From assembly GCA_041395385.1 (NCBI GenBank), contig JAWLAN010000018.1, positions 39,937 through 103,936 on the forward strand: a stretch of DNA of 64,000 bases. The letters are read 5' to 3'. The position numbers and the translations under genes were made by a program. Every line of letters begins with the position of its first letter. The first letter of the stretch is position 1. Below the pieces are notes generated by a model. That model had not been told where the DNA came from, did not search any database, and saw only the letters and a program-made list of their open reading frames with translations. Source of the stretch: JAJVHZ01 sp041395385 (GTDB taxonomy: Bacteria > Pseudomonadota > Gammaproteobacteria > JAJPIJ01). Positions 17,111-26,592 of the stretch are shown here, piece by piece.

Positions 17111-18868
17111 ATGGTCCCCTCCAAGAGCAGCCGCGCCCTCTACCGGCGATTACTCGCATACGTGCGTCCGCACTGGCGCGTGTTCGGGCTGTGCGTGCTG
17201 TCGATGCTGCTGTACGCGGCCACCGATCCGATCATGCCGGCGCTGCTGAAACCGTTTCTCGACGGGAATTTCCTCACCGCGACCAGCTGGCAGGCGCGCT
17301 ATTTTCCGCTGCTCATCGTCGTCCTGTTCCTCATCCGCGGTGCGCTGAATTTCCTCAGCACCGTTTCGCTCACCTGGGTGGCGCAACGGGTGATGATGGA
17401 TCTGCGCGGCGACATGTTCCGGCGTCTCGTCCACCTGCCGGCCAGCTATTACGAAGCCGCGAGCTCCGGCGAGCTGCTATCGCGCCTGACCTACAACGTC
17501 ACCCAGGTCGAGCAGTCGGTCACGCGCGTGCTGATGGTGCTGGTGAAGGACACGCTCTCGGTGGTCGCGCTGCTCGCCTACATGTTCTGGCTGGACTGGC
17601 GTCTGACTCTGGTCGTGCTGGTGCTGGCGCCGCTCATCACCTGGTCGGTGAGCCGCATCAGCGCGCGGCTGCGCGAGATGAGCCGCCGCCTGCAGCAGTC
17701 CATGGGCACGATCAACCACGTTGCCGAGGAGGCGGTGAGCGGGCAGAAGGTGGTGAAGGTGTTCGGCGGTCACGAATACGAGATCGGGCGCTTTCAGCAG
17801 GCCATCAACAGCGCCCGCAAGTACGCCATGAAGGTCATCATGGCGGCCGCCGCCAACGAGCCGGTCGTCATGCTCATCATCGCCTGCGGCATCGCGGCCA
17901 CCATCTACGCCGCGCGCGGCATCGCCGCCTCGCAGGCGCTCACCACCGGCGAATTCGTCTCCTTCTTCGCCGCCATGCTCATCCTGCAGGCGCCGGTCCG
18001 GCGGCTGACCGGCGTCAACGAGCCGCTGCAGCGCGGACTGGCCGCGGCCGAGAGCATATTCGCGCTCATCGACGCGGAGCCCGAGGCGGACGCCGGGCGG
18101 CGCGATCTCGGCCGCGCGCGCGGCGAGATCGAGCTGCGTGAAGTGACCTTCACCTATCCCGGCGCCACGCGACCGGCCTTGCGCGGGGTGTCGCTCAGGG
18201 TGCCGGCGGGCGAGACCGTGGCGCTGGTCGGCGCCTCCGGCAGCGGCAAGACCACGCTCGCCGGCATGATCCCGCGCTTCCATCGCCCGCAGCACGGCGT
18301 GATCCGCATCGACGGCATCGACATCGAAGAGATCACCCTGCAGTCGTTGCGACGCAACATCGCGCTGGTGAGCCAGGACGTGGTGCTGTTCAACGACACC
18401 ATACGCAACAACATCGCCTACGGCGCACTGCGCGACGCGCCGGCGGAGAACGTACTCGCGGCCGCGCAGGCGGCGCGCGTCATGGAATTCGTTCACGACC
18501 TTCCCGAGGGTCTGGAGACCGCGATTGGCGAGAAGGGACTGCGGTTGTCGGGCGGACAGCGGCAGCGGCTGGCCATTGCGCGCGCCCTGCTCAAGGACGC
18601 TCCCATCCTGATACTCGACGAGGCGACCTCCGCGCTCGACACCGCCTCGGAGCGACACATCCAGGCGGCGCTCGACACCTTGCGCGCCGGGCGCACTTCG
18701 CTGGTGATCGCGCACCGTCTCAGCACCGTCGAGAATGCCGACCGCATCGTCGTCCTGCAGCACGGCGGCATCGTGGAGACCGGCACGCACGCCGAGCTCC
18801 TGCGCGCCGGCGGCGTCTACGCGCGGCTGCATCATGCGCATGCGTTCGAAGCGGTCGCGGCGGACTGA
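17111..18868 (+). CDS. msbA: MsbA lipid A flippase (ABC transporter, fused permease and ATPase)
   Basis: 585 residues. Six transmembrane helices lie in the first 310 residues. The nucleotide-binding domain carries Walker A GASGSGKTT, signature LSGGQRQRLAIARALL, Walker B LILDEATSALD and the H-loop IAHRLST. It flips core-lipid A across the inner membrane. Length and the N-terminal YRRLLAYVRPHWRVFGL support MsbA over other exporters. In many relatives lpxK follows msbA; here the next gene is convergent (tgpA) and no lpxK is seen. Confidence 0.93.
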   Translation: MVPSKSSRALYRRLLAYVRPHWRVFGLCVLSMLLYAATDPIMPALLKPFLDGNFLTATSWQARYFPLLIVVLFLIRGALNFLSTVSLTWVAQRVMMDLRGDMFRRLVHLPASYYEAASSGELLSRLTYNVTQVEQSVTRVLMVLVKDTLSVVALLAYMFWLDWRLTLVVLVLAPLITWSVSRISARLREMSRRLQQSMGTINHVAEEAVSGQKVVKVFGGHEYEIGRFQQAINSARKYAMKVIMAAAANEPVVMLIIACGIAATIYAARGIAASQALTTGEFVSFFAAMLILQAPVRRLTGVNEPLQRGLAAAESIFALIDAEPEADAGRRDLGRARGEIELREVTFTYPGATRPALRGVSLRVPAGETVALVGASGSGKTTLAGMIPRFHRPQHGVIRIDGIDIEEITLQSLRRNIALVSQDVVLFNDTIRNNIAYGALRDAPAENVLAAAQAARVMEFVHDLPEGLETAIGEKGLRLSGGQRQRLAIARALLKDAPILILDEATSALDTASERHIQAALDTLRAGRTSLVIAHRLSTVENADRIVVLQHGGIVETGTHAELLRAGGVYARLHHAHAFEAVAAD

Positions 18869-18882
18869 GCGGGAGCGGCGGA

Positions 18883-20868
18883 CTATCGGGGGACGAACCG
18901 GCGCACGGCGCGGCGCAGCGCCTGCGCATCCGCGCCCGAGGGCGCCGGTCCGTAGCGGGCGCGGGTGTACAGCCCCGTGATCCTGGCGACCTCCGCCGCC
19001 GCCGCCGGCAGCGCCGCGCTGACCCTGCGCGCGTAGTCCATCGGACCCTCGTGCGGCGCCCGCGGGTGGCCGCGTTTCGCGAGCTTGGAGCAAAAACGCC
19101 GGTAGGCCCGCGCGACGGCGTCGCCCTGTGCGCGGCGGCCCCGCAGCGACCAGGCCACGAGCAGCGCGCCGGCCAGCAGCAGGCCCGCGCCGAGCAGCAG
19201 GGCCAGCGCGCGCCAGTCCGCGCTCAGACCGAACTCGTCGAAAATGGCGGACTGGCGGCGGGCGTTGTAGCTGATCACCCAGTGGTTCCAGCGGTTGTTG
19301 AGCGCGTCGTAGGCGTAGCGCAGCTCGCGCCAGGCGGCGAGATCCACCGCCAGATCGGCGGCGGCCCCGGCGACCGTGGTGCCGAGTCCCGAGAGCGCCT
19401 GGTCGATGCCGCGCTGCACCCGCGCCGGGGCGACCGCCGCCGTCGGATCGACGCGCACCCAGCCGCGGCGGCCCAGCCACACCTCCACCCACGCATGTGC
19501 GTCGCGCTGGCGGACTATGTAGTAGTCGCCCACGGGGTTGTATTCCCCGCCCTGATAGCCGGTGACGATGCGCGCCGGTATGCGCGCGGCCCGCATCAGC
19601 ACCGCGAACGCCGAGGCGTAGTGCTCGCAGAACCCCTGGCGGGTGCCGAACAGAAAGCCGTCGACGGGATCGCCGTAGATCTCCGCCGGCGACAACGTGT
19701 AGACAAACGGCTCGTCACGGAAGCGCTGCAGCGCGCGCCGCACCACGCCCTCGTCGGTGCGATCTTCCCGCCGCCACAGCCGCGCCAGCGCCTGGGTCCT
19801 TGGAAAGGCCCCGAGCGGAAGCTGCAGCGCCGCGCGCAGCTCCTCGCTGTCGGCCTCGGCCACCCAGGCCTGGGTGTAGGACTCCGCGCCGTAGCGCATG
19901 CGTTCGGTGATCGGCCGCGTGGACAGCACGCGCAGGTCGCGGCTGAGCCGCGTCCCGCGCGGCAGGGAGGACGGATGCTCCAGCGCGTATATCCACGGCT
20001 TGTTGCTCGGCTCGAGCGTGATGGTGTAGCTGTAGCGCACGCCCTGCGCGGCGATGGCCGGCGCGGGCCGATCGCTGGGCTCGCCCGGCGTCCATGTCCG
20101 GCCGTCGGTCTTCACGAGCACAGGGCCGCGCCAGTACATCTCCGCGACCGAGGGCCGGTTGGCGGAGAACGCCGCGCGGAACGCGACCGCGTCCGACATG
20201 GTCAGCCGGGTGAGCTCGCCCGGCGACATCTCCTCGCTCAGTCCCGAGACCGCGCGGCGCGCGTCCTTCGGCAGCGACCACAGCGGCGAGCTCGGGCGCG
20301 GGAACAGCACGAAGGCGATCAGCATCAGCGGCGCGGCCTGCAGCATGAGCGTCCCCGCGACCCGCAGGTTCGCGCCCACCGATCGCGCGCGCGCCGGCAG
20401 CGCCATGGCCACCAGGCTGCCGAGCAGCGCCGCCACGCAGGCGAGCGCGTACAGCGCCACCGGCATGCTCTGCGAGTAGAAGAAGGCCGTGACCAGCAGA
20501 AAGAAGCCCAGCAGCGCGATCAGCACGAACTCGCGCTGGCTCTTCATCTCGAGGAGCTTCAGGCCGATGAGCAGGATGAGCAGGCTGATGCCGGCGTCGC
20601 GCCCGATGACGCCGCCGAAGCGGCGGTACACCACCCAGAAGATGCCGATGGCGAGCGCGTGCTTGAGCAGCCACAGTATGCGATGGTCGCGCGTTGGCAG
20701 CGGCACGCCGTGCCAGGCGTGCAATATCCGCCACAGCACCAGCGCCAGGAAGCCGCCGCAGACCCACAGCGGCTGCTGGCGGGCGTGCAGCAGCACGACC
20801 ATCAGCAGCGACACCGCCAGCCAGGCGACCACCGGACGCGTCAATTCGATCCTGCGCGTTGCCGTCAC
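18883..20868 (-). CDS. tgpA: TgpA-type transmembrane transglutaminase-like protein
   Basis: 661 residues. About six transmembrane helices in the first 220 residues form the DUF3488 region. A periplasmic transglutaminase-like domain follows, with the Cys in GTRQGFCEHYASAFAVLMR, the His in RDAHAWVEVWL and the Asp in VRVDPTAAV, giving a complete triad. One more membrane helix near 565-585 precedes a short C-terminal tail. In Pseudomonas aeruginosa TgpA is an essential inner-membrane protein. The start overlaps the DUF58 stop by 4 bp (ATGA), which signals translational coupling in the moxR-DUF58-tgpA operon. Confidence 0.92.
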   Translation of the reverse strand: MTATRRIELTRPVVAWLAVSLLMVVLLHARQQPLWVCGGFLALVLWRILHAWHGVPLPTRDHRILWLLKHALAIGIFWVVYRRFGGVIGRDAGISLLILLIGLKLLEMKSQREFVLIALLGFFLLVTAFFYSQSMPVALYALACVAALLGSLVAMALPARARSVGANLRVAGTLMLQAAPLMLIAFVLFPRPSSPLWSLPKDARRAVSGLSEEMSPGELTRLTMSDAVAFRAAFSANRPSVAEMYWRGPVLVKTDGRTWTPGEPSDRPAPAIAAQGVRYSYTITLEPSNKPWIYALEHPSSLPRGTRLSRDLRVLSTRPITERMRYGAESYTQAWVAEADSEELRAALQLPLGAFPRTQALARLWRREDRTDEGVVRRALQRFRDEPFVYTLSPAEIYGDPVDGFLFGTRQGFCEHYASAFAVLMRAARIPARIVTGYQGGEYNPVGDYYIVRQRDAHAWVEVWLGRRGWVRVDPTAAVAPARVQRGIDQALSGLGTTVAGAAADLAVDLAAWRELRYAYDALNNRWNHWVISYNARRQSAIFDEFGLSADWRALALLLGAGLLLAGALLVAWSLRGRRAQGDAVARAYRRFCSKLAKRGHPRAPHEGPMDYARRVSAALPAAAAEVARITGLYTRARYGPAPSGADAQALRRAVRRFVPR

Positions 20869-21803
20869 GACAGCGCTCCGTAATGCGCGAGCGCCTGCAG
20901 GCAGCGGTCGCGGTGCGCCTCGCCGAGCCCGGCTGGCAGGCGTGTCTGATCGAGGTCCAGGGAATAGGAGATCCCGCCGCGCTCGGCGTCCATGATCCAG
21001 CGCGCCAGCTGCGAGAGCTGCGTCTCCAGGTCGCCGATGAAATTCAGGTCACGCATCCGCAGCTCGGTCTGCTCGGCGGTCCCGCCCGCGAAGCGCTTGA
21101 CGTGCAGGCCGCGCTCGCGCGCCAGCGCCTTCCACGCGATCTGACGCAGCGAATCGCCGGTGCGGTAGGCCCGCAGCCCGGCGAAATCCGCGTCGCCCGA
21201 CAGCGTGTTGCCGGTCAAGGAGGCGCGCGGGTCGTTGCTCTCGGGCAGCGGCAGGGCGCCGGCGGGGTGGGGATAGATCGTTGCGCTCGCATCGCCGCGC
21301 CAGCCGATGCGCGCGGTGCAGATCGCCAGTGGAAAACCCGAGGCGATGATGAGCGGCGGCAGCGGCAGCACGCCGCGGCGCTGCGCGGGGAACGACAGTC
21401 GCGCGGTGTGCGAGTCCCCGGCCGCAACCTCGAAGGCGTCCGTGGGGGCCATGCCCGCCGCCGCGATGGTGAGGCCGTGGCCGGCGAGCGAGCCGCCGTT
21501 GCGCAGGAAGACCTCGAACACCGCCTCATCGCCCACGAACACCGGCGCGGCGCGCGCGCCGAGGACCTCGATGCCGCGCAGGTTGCGATAGCCGTGCACG
21601 TGGGCCATCACCCACACGCCCATCAGCAGGAAGGTCAGGGCGTAGCCGAGATTGTTGTTGTAGTTGATCGAGCCGAGCAGCATCACGCCGAGGACCAGCA
21701 GCATCAGCCAGCCGTAGCGGTTCGGCAGCACGCGCACGTTGCCACGAGCCGGCGGCGCTGCCGCCGCCCGGCCCGGGATGCTGGCCGCGGTGGCCGCCGC
21801 CAT
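20865..21803 (-). CDS. DUF58 family protein
   Basis: 312 residues with two N-terminal membrane helices (about 28-66), a beta-rich periplasmic part, and the conserved DUF58 region with FAGLRAYRTGDSLRQIAWKALARE (about 205-230). DUF58 proteins always travel with MoxR ATPases and often with TgpA, as here. They are thought to be client or adaptor proteins of MoxR; no enzymatic activity is established. It begins 3 bp after the moxR stop and overlaps tgpA by 4 bp. Confidence 0.92.
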   Translation of the reverse strand: MAAATAASIPGRAAAAPPARGNVRVLPNRYGWLMLLVLGVMLLGSINYNNNLGYALTFLLMGVWVMAHVHGYRNLRGIEVLGARAAPVFVGDEAVFEVFLRNGGSLAGHGLTIAAAGMAPTDAFEVAAGDSHTARLSFPAQRRGVLPLPPLIIASGFPLAICTARIGWRGDASATIYPHPAGALPLPESNDPRASLTGNTLSGDADFAGLRAYRTGDSLRQIAWKALARERGLHVKRFAGGTAEQTELRMRDLNFIGDLETQLSQLARWIMDAERGGISYSLDLDQTRLPAGLGEAHRDRCLQALAHYGALS

Positions 21804-21806
21804 GAC

Positions 21807-22769
21807 CTAAGGTATGGCGACCTCGCGCAGCAGGCGCGCCGCGATGTCCTCGGGCGCGGCCTCGTGGGCGCGATCTCGCACTCGCAGCCGGTGCCCGACC
21901 ACGGCCGGCAGCACCGCCTGCACGTCCTCGGGCATGACGTGCGAGCGGCCGGCGAGCATGGCCCACGCCTGGGCGGCGCTGCGCAGGCTCAGACCCGCGC
22001 GCGGGGAGAGTCCGGTGAGGAACCCCGGCGCGCGCCGGCTGTAATTGAGCAGTTCCTGAAGATAATCGATCAGCGCGTCGCTGACGTGGATCTCGCTCAC
22101 GCGCTGCTGCATCTCGAACAGCGCCTTGGGCTGCAGTATCGGTTCGATCTCCGCCACCATCTCGCGCCGATCGCGGCCCTTCAGCAGGGTGCGCTCGGCG
22201 GAGACGTCCGGGTAGCCGAGCTCGATGCGCATCAGAAACCGGTCCAGCTGCGACTCCGGCAGCGGAAAGGTGCCGATCTGGTGCGAGGGGTTCTGGGTCG
22301 CGACCACGAAGAACGGCACGGGCAGCGTGTGGGTGCGGCCCTCGACGGTGACCTGGTGCTCCTCCATCGCCTCCAGCAGCGCGCTCTGAGTCCGCGGGGT
22401 GGCGCGATTGACCTCGTCGGCCAGCACCAGCTGCGCGAAGATCGGTCCGGGGTGGAAGCTGAACCTGCCGGTCTCCTTCTCGTAGACCGACACTCCGAGG
22501 ATATCCGCCGGCAGCAGATCGCTGGTGAACTGCACGCGCTGGAAGCTCAGCCCCAGCACCCGCGCCAGCACGTGCGCCAGCGTCGTCTTGCCCACGCCCG
22601 GCAGGTCCTCAATGAGCAGGTGGCCGCGCGCGAGCAGGCAGGCGAATGCGAGCTTGATCTCGTGCTGCTTGCCGACCACCACCTCGCCCGCCGTGGCGAT
22701 CACGGTATCCAGGATGGTCTTGTCGTTCAGTAAGTTGGGAGAGGAGAGGGTGGTCATGAGTGAAGGCAT
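21807..22769 (-). CDS. MoxR family AAA+ ATPase
   Basis: 320 residues from ATG 22769; ATG 22757 is an alternative. Walker A is EDLPGVGKTTLAHVLAR, Walker B LVLADEVNRATPRTQSALLEAME, and sensor 1 FFVVATQNP, all standard for MoxR. MoxR proteins act as chaperone-like ATPases that mature partner proteins, commonly VWA or DUF58 proteins. It is the first gene of the moxR-DUF58-tgpA operon. Confidence 0.94.
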   Translation of the reverse strand: MPSLMTTLSSPNLLNDKTILDTVIATAGEVVVGKQHEIKLAFACLLARGHLLIEDLPGVGKTTLAHVLARVLGLSFQRVQFTSDLLPADILGVSVYEKETGRFSFHPGPIFAQLVLADEVNRATPRTQSALLEAMEEHQVTVEGRTHTLPVPFFVVATQNPSHQIGTFPLPESQLDRFLMRIELGYPDVSAERTLLKGRDRREMVAEIEPILQPKALFEMQQRVSEIHVSDALIDYLQELLNYSRRAPGFLTGLSPRAGLSLRSAAQAWAMLAGRSHVMPEDVQAVLPAVVGHRLRVRDRAHEAAPEDIAARLLREVAIP

Positions 22770-22857
22770 TCCGCGAAGCTCACTTAACGAGAATAGCCGC
22801 TTTGCCCGACGCTGACGAGGCGATCGGTCACGCATTCCCGCCGACCGCGGGCCGGCG

Positions 22858-24198
22858 TCAGGTGCCGGCGATGGTCATCCGCTCGATCAGCACCGAGCCG
22901 GTCCTGATCGCCGCGTTCGTCTCCAGATCGGCGCCGATCGCGACGATGCCTTGGAACATGTCCTTCAGGTTGGAGGCGATCGTGACCTCCTCGACCGGAA
23001 ACCGGATCTCGCCCTCCTCCACCCAGTAGCCGCTCGCGCCGCGCGAATAGTCCCCGGTGACGCTGTTGACGCCGAAGCCCATCAGCTCGGTGACCAGCAG
23101 CCCGCGACGCATGCGCCTGAGCAGGCCGCCCAGGTTCTCCTCGCCGTGACTCAGGCGCCAGTTGGTGATGCCGCTGGCATTGCCGGTGGACTGCATGCCG
23201 AGCTTGCGCGCCGAGTAACCGCCGAGCAGATAGCTCTTCAGGACGCCGTTCTCGACGATGTGGCGCGGCTGCGGCGCCACGCCGTCGTCGTCGAACGGCC
23301 GGCTGCCCAGCTCGCGGGGCAGGAACGGCTCCTCGCGGATCTGCAGCCACGCGGGAAACACCTCGCGACCCAGGTGATCGACCAGGAAGGAGCTGCGCCG
23401 ATACAGGCTGCCGCCGGAGATCGCGCCGGCGAAGTGGCCGAACAGCGAGGTGGCGATCCGCGATTCGAAGATGACCGGCACCGTGGTGGTCGGGATCTTG
23501 CGCGCCCCGAGCCGGTGCACGGCGCGCTCCGCAGCGCGCCGGCCGATCTCCTCCGGGGCACGCAGCTCCTGCCAGCGGCGCGCGACGCTGTGGTCGTAGT
23601 CCTGCTGCATGCCGCCCGCGTCGCTGGCGATGACGGCGCAGCTCAGCCGCTCCGCGCTGGCGCGCCAGGCTCCGCAGAACCCGTTGCTGTTGCCATAGGC
23701 ATGCACGCCGCTGCTGGCGCGCACGCTCGCGCCCTCGGAGTTGGTGATGCGCGGATCGAAGGCGCGTGCCGCCTCCTCGCAGCGGCGCGCGATCTCGACC
23801 GCCTGTTCCGGACCCAGGTCCCAGGGGTGGAAGAGATCGAGCTGCCTCACCTCGTGCGCCTGCAGCTCCGGTTCGACCAGCCCCGCACACGGGTCCTCGC
23901 CGCCGTGACGGGCGATGGCGTGTGCCGCCTCCACGGTCTTGCGCAGCGCCTCGGTGCCGAGATCGGTGCTGCTGGCCGAGCCCTTGCGTCGGCCCAGGTA
24001 GATCGTGACCTGCAGCGATTTGTCGCGCTGATGCTGCAGGGTCTCCAGCTCGCCCATGCGCACGGTCACCGAAAGGCCCGCGCTCTGGCCGTAGGCGGCC
24101 TCGGCGGCGCTGGCGCCCGCCGCGCGTGCCAGGGTCAGGGTTTGCTGAATGACGTCGAGGGCGCGCTGCTCGTTGAATGCCGGGTCATCGTTGCTCAT
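22858..24198 (-). CDS. pmbA: PmbA (TldE) metallopeptidase subunit
   Basis: 446 residues from ATG 24198, close to the 450 of E. coli PmbA; the frame is open further upstream but without protein character. Conserved stretches include YGQSAGLSVTVRMGELETLQHQRDKSLQVTIY near the N-terminus and GASGYWVEEGEIRFPVEEVTIA, NLKDMF and DLET at the C-terminus. PmbA/TldE pairs with TldD to form a zinc protease that processes peptides such as microcin B17 precursors and the CcdA antitoxin. TldD supplies the metal site and is not in this window. Divergent from uvrD. Confidence 0.92.
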   Translation of the reverse strand: MSNDDPAFNEQRALDVIQQTLTLARAAGASAAEAAYGQSAGLSVTVRMGELETLQHQRDKSLQVTIYLGRRKGSASSTDLGTEALRKTVEAAHAIARHGGEDPCAGLVEPELQAHEVRQLDLFHPWDLGPEQAVEIARRCEEAARAFDPRITNSEGASVRASSGVHAYGNSNGFCGAWRASAERLSCAVIASDAGGMQQDYDHSVARRWQELRAPEEIGRRAAERAVHRLGARKIPTTTVPVIFESRIATSLFGHFAGAISGGSLYRRSSFLVDHLGREVFPAWLQIREEPFLPRELGSRPFDDDGVAPQPRHIVENGVLKSYLLGGYSARKLGMQSTGNASGITNWRLSHGEENLGGLLRRMRRGLLVTELMGFGVNSVTGDYSRGASGYWVEEGEIRFPVEEVTIASNLKDMFQGIVAIGADLETNAAIRTGSVLIERMTIAGT

Positions 24199-24350
24199 CG
24201 CCGGCGATTGTATCAGCCGCAGGCGAGCCCCGGCCCGCCGGGAAGTGCGCGGGAAAGTGTGTGCCGGGGCGGGGCTGCGGGGATGGCGGCCCACGCGCGT
24301 GGCGCCCGGCACGCCCGGAAGTGCGCATCGCATTCGGGTAGAATCCGCGC

Positions 24351-26534
24351 ATGGATGTCTCCCCGATACTGGACCCTCTGAACGACGCGCAACGCGAGGC
24401 CGTCAGCGCCGAGCCGACCAATCTGCTGGTGCTGGCGGGCGCCGGCAGCGGCAAGACGCGCGTGCTCGTGCACCGGGTCGCGTGGTACGTCGCCACCGCG
24501 CAGGCGAGCCCGCAGGGCATACTCGCAGTCACCTTTACCAACAAGGCCGCCGCCGAGATGCGCGGGCGCATCGAGCAGCTGCTGGCGACGCCGGCCTCCG
24601 GCATGTGGGTGGGCACGTTCCACGGCATCGCGCACCGGCTGCTGCGCGCGCACGCCCGCACGGCGGGGCTGCCGGAGAACTTCCAGATCCTCGACAGCGA
24701 CGATCAGCTGCGCACCGTCCGGCGCGTGATCAGGGGCATGGGGCTGGACGACAGCCGCTGGCCGGCGCGGGAGGCGCAGTGGTTCATCAACGCGCGCAAG
24801 GAGGAGGGGCTGCGCGCCGAGAAGGTCGCGGATCACGGCGATGAGACGCTGGCGCAGCTGGTACGCATCTACCGCGTCTACGAGGAGACCTGCGCGCGCA
24901 CCGGCGTGGTCGACTTCACCGAGCTGCTGCTGCGGTCGCTGGAGCTCTGGCGCAACGACGAGGACCTGCTGCAGCACTACCGGCAGCGATTCCGTCACGT
25001 GCTGGTCGACGAATTCCAGGACACCAATTCGATCCAGTACGCCTGGCTGCGCTACCTGGGCGGCTCACTCGGCCGCGCGGCCGACCCCGGCCGCAGCCTG
25101 TTCGTGGTCGGCGACGACGATCAGTCCATCTACAGCTGGCGCGGCGCGCAGGTCGAGCACATGGAGCGCTTCTCGCGGGACTTCCCGAACGTGCGCCTCG
25201 TCCGCCTGGAGCAGAACTACCGCTCCACCGGCACCATCCTGAAGGCCGCCAACGCGCTCATCCACCACAACACCGGCCGGCTGGGCAAGGAGTTGTGGAC
25301 CGAGCAGGCGGGCGGGGAACCCATACAGGTCTACGGCGCCTTCAACGATCGCGAGGAGGCGCGTTACTGCGTCGATCAGATCGAGCAGTGGCACGCGCGC
25401 GGCCGCCAGCTGCGCGAGGTCGCCATCCTGTACCGCACCAGCGCGCAGTCACGCCTGTTCGAGGACGCCCTGCGCGATCAGCGCTTCCCCTATCGCGTCT
25501 ACGGCGGCTTCCGCTTCTACGAGCGCGCCGAGGTCAAGGACGCGCTCGCCTACCTGCGGCTGGTGGCCAATCGCGACGACGATGCCGCCTTCGAGCGTGT
25601 GATCAACACGCCGATGCGCGGCATCGGCGATCGCACCATGGACGCCGTCCGCGCCGCCGCGCGCGGCGAGGGGATCCCGCTGTGGCGCGCCGCGCAGCGC
25701 CTGATGGCGACCAAGGAGCTGCCGTCGCGCGCGCTCGGCGCCCTGGCCGAGTTCATGCGGCTCATCGACTCGGCGGCGAACGAGACCGCGTCGCTGCCGC
25801 TCGGCGAGGCGATGGACGTGGTCATACGCCGCAGCCGGTTGCCGGAGCACTATCGCAAGGAGAAGGACGGGCGCGGCGAGGAGCGCGTCGAGAACCTCGA
25901 TGAGCTGATCACCGCAGCGCGTGAGTTCGAGACCGGCGATCCGGAGTTCGAGGGCATGACGCCGGTGCAGGCCTTCCTCGCGCGCGCCGCGCTGGAGTCC
26001 GGCGAGGGCCAGGCCGAGGCGCACGAGGACTGCGTGCAGCTCATGACTCTGCACTCGGCCAAGGGGCTGGAGTTCCCGCTCGTCTTCATGGTCGGCATGG
26101 AGGAAGGCCTGTTCCCGCACCAGCGCTCCAGCGAGGACCCGGCGCAGCTCGAGGAGGAACGCCGCCTTTGCTACGTGGGCATCACCCGCGCGCGCGAGCG
26201 CCTGGTCATGACGCACGCGGAAAGCCGCCGCCTGCACGGCGCCGATCTCTACCCTCGGCCGTCGCGGTTCATCGCCGAGCTGCCCACCGAGCTGCTGCGC
26301 GAAGTGCGCCTGGGCGGCGGCATCAGCGTACCGCGCTACGACGGCCTTCGAGGTGCCGAGGAGGATCGCGGCGCCCTGCTCAGGCTCGGCCAGCGGGTGC
26401 GGCACGCGAGCTTCGGCGACGGCGTGGTGCTAAACGTCGAGGGGCAGGGCGCGCACATGGTCGTGCAGGTCAATTTCGAGGCGAGCGGCACCAAGCGCCT
26501 GCTCGCCGCGCAGGCCAATCTCGTCTCCGTCTGA
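24351..26534 (+). CDS. uvrD: DNA helicase II (UvrD)
   Basis: 727 residues, matching UvrD. Visible SF1 motifs: LNDAQREAV (Q motif), LAGAGSGKTRVLVHR (I), VTFTNKAAAEMR (Ia), VDEFQDTN (II), VVGDDDQSIYSWRGA (III), LEQNYRST (IV), LMTLHSAKGLEFP (V) and VGITRARE (VI). It unwinds DNA 3'-5' in nucleotide excision and mismatch repair. The C-terminal Tudor-like tail (RLGQRVRHASFGDGVVLNVEG) is present. UvrD rather than Rep by the FPHQRS and tail motifs and by length. It stands as a single gene. Confidence 0.96.
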   Translation: MDVSPILDPLNDAQREAVSAEPTNLLVLAGAGSGKTRVLVHRVAWYVATAQASPQGILAVTFTNKAAAEMRGRIEQLLATPASGMWVGTFHGIAHRLLRAHARTAGLPENFQILDSDDQLRTVRRVIRGMGLDDSRWPAREAQWFINARKEEGLRAEKVADHGDETLAQLVRIYRVYEETCARTGVVDFTELLLRSLELWRNDEDLLQHYRQRFRHVLVDEFQDTNSIQYAWLRYLGGSLGRAADPGRSLFVVGDDDQSIYSWRGAQVEHMERFSRDFPNVRLVRLEQNYRSTGTILKAANALIHHNTGRLGKELWTEQAGGEPIQVYGAFNDREEARYCVDQIEQWHARGRQLREVAILYRTSAQSRLFEDALRDQRFPYRVYGGFRFYERAEVKDALAYLRLVANRDDDAAFERVINTPMRGIGDRTMDAVRAAARGEGIPLWRAAQRLMATKELPSRALGALAEFMRLIDSAANETASLPLGEAMDVVIRRSRLPEHYRKEKDGRGEERVENLDELITAAREFETGDPEFEGMTPVQAFLARAALESGEGQAEAHEDCVQLMTLHSAKGLEFPLVFMVGMEEGLFPHQRSSEDPAQLEEERRLCYVGITRARERLVMTHAESRRLHGADLYPRPSRFIAELPTELLREVRLGGGISVPRYDGLRGAEEDRGALLRLGQRVRHASFGDGVVLNVEGQGAHMVVQVNFEASGTKRLLAAQANLVSV

Positions 26535-26592
26535 TCCACCGGCCGGCGCGCCGTCCCTGGCACGGCAAGGGGCGAATTCGCGCTCCGCGGCA

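Noticed and set aside
15130..17124. Single 664-codon minus-strand gene joining reductase and the region antisense-shifted to phosphoribulokinase
   Set aside because: Only the first 336 codons from ATG 16140 show ferredoxin/reductase homology; the upstream part is a frame shadow of phosphoribulokinase.
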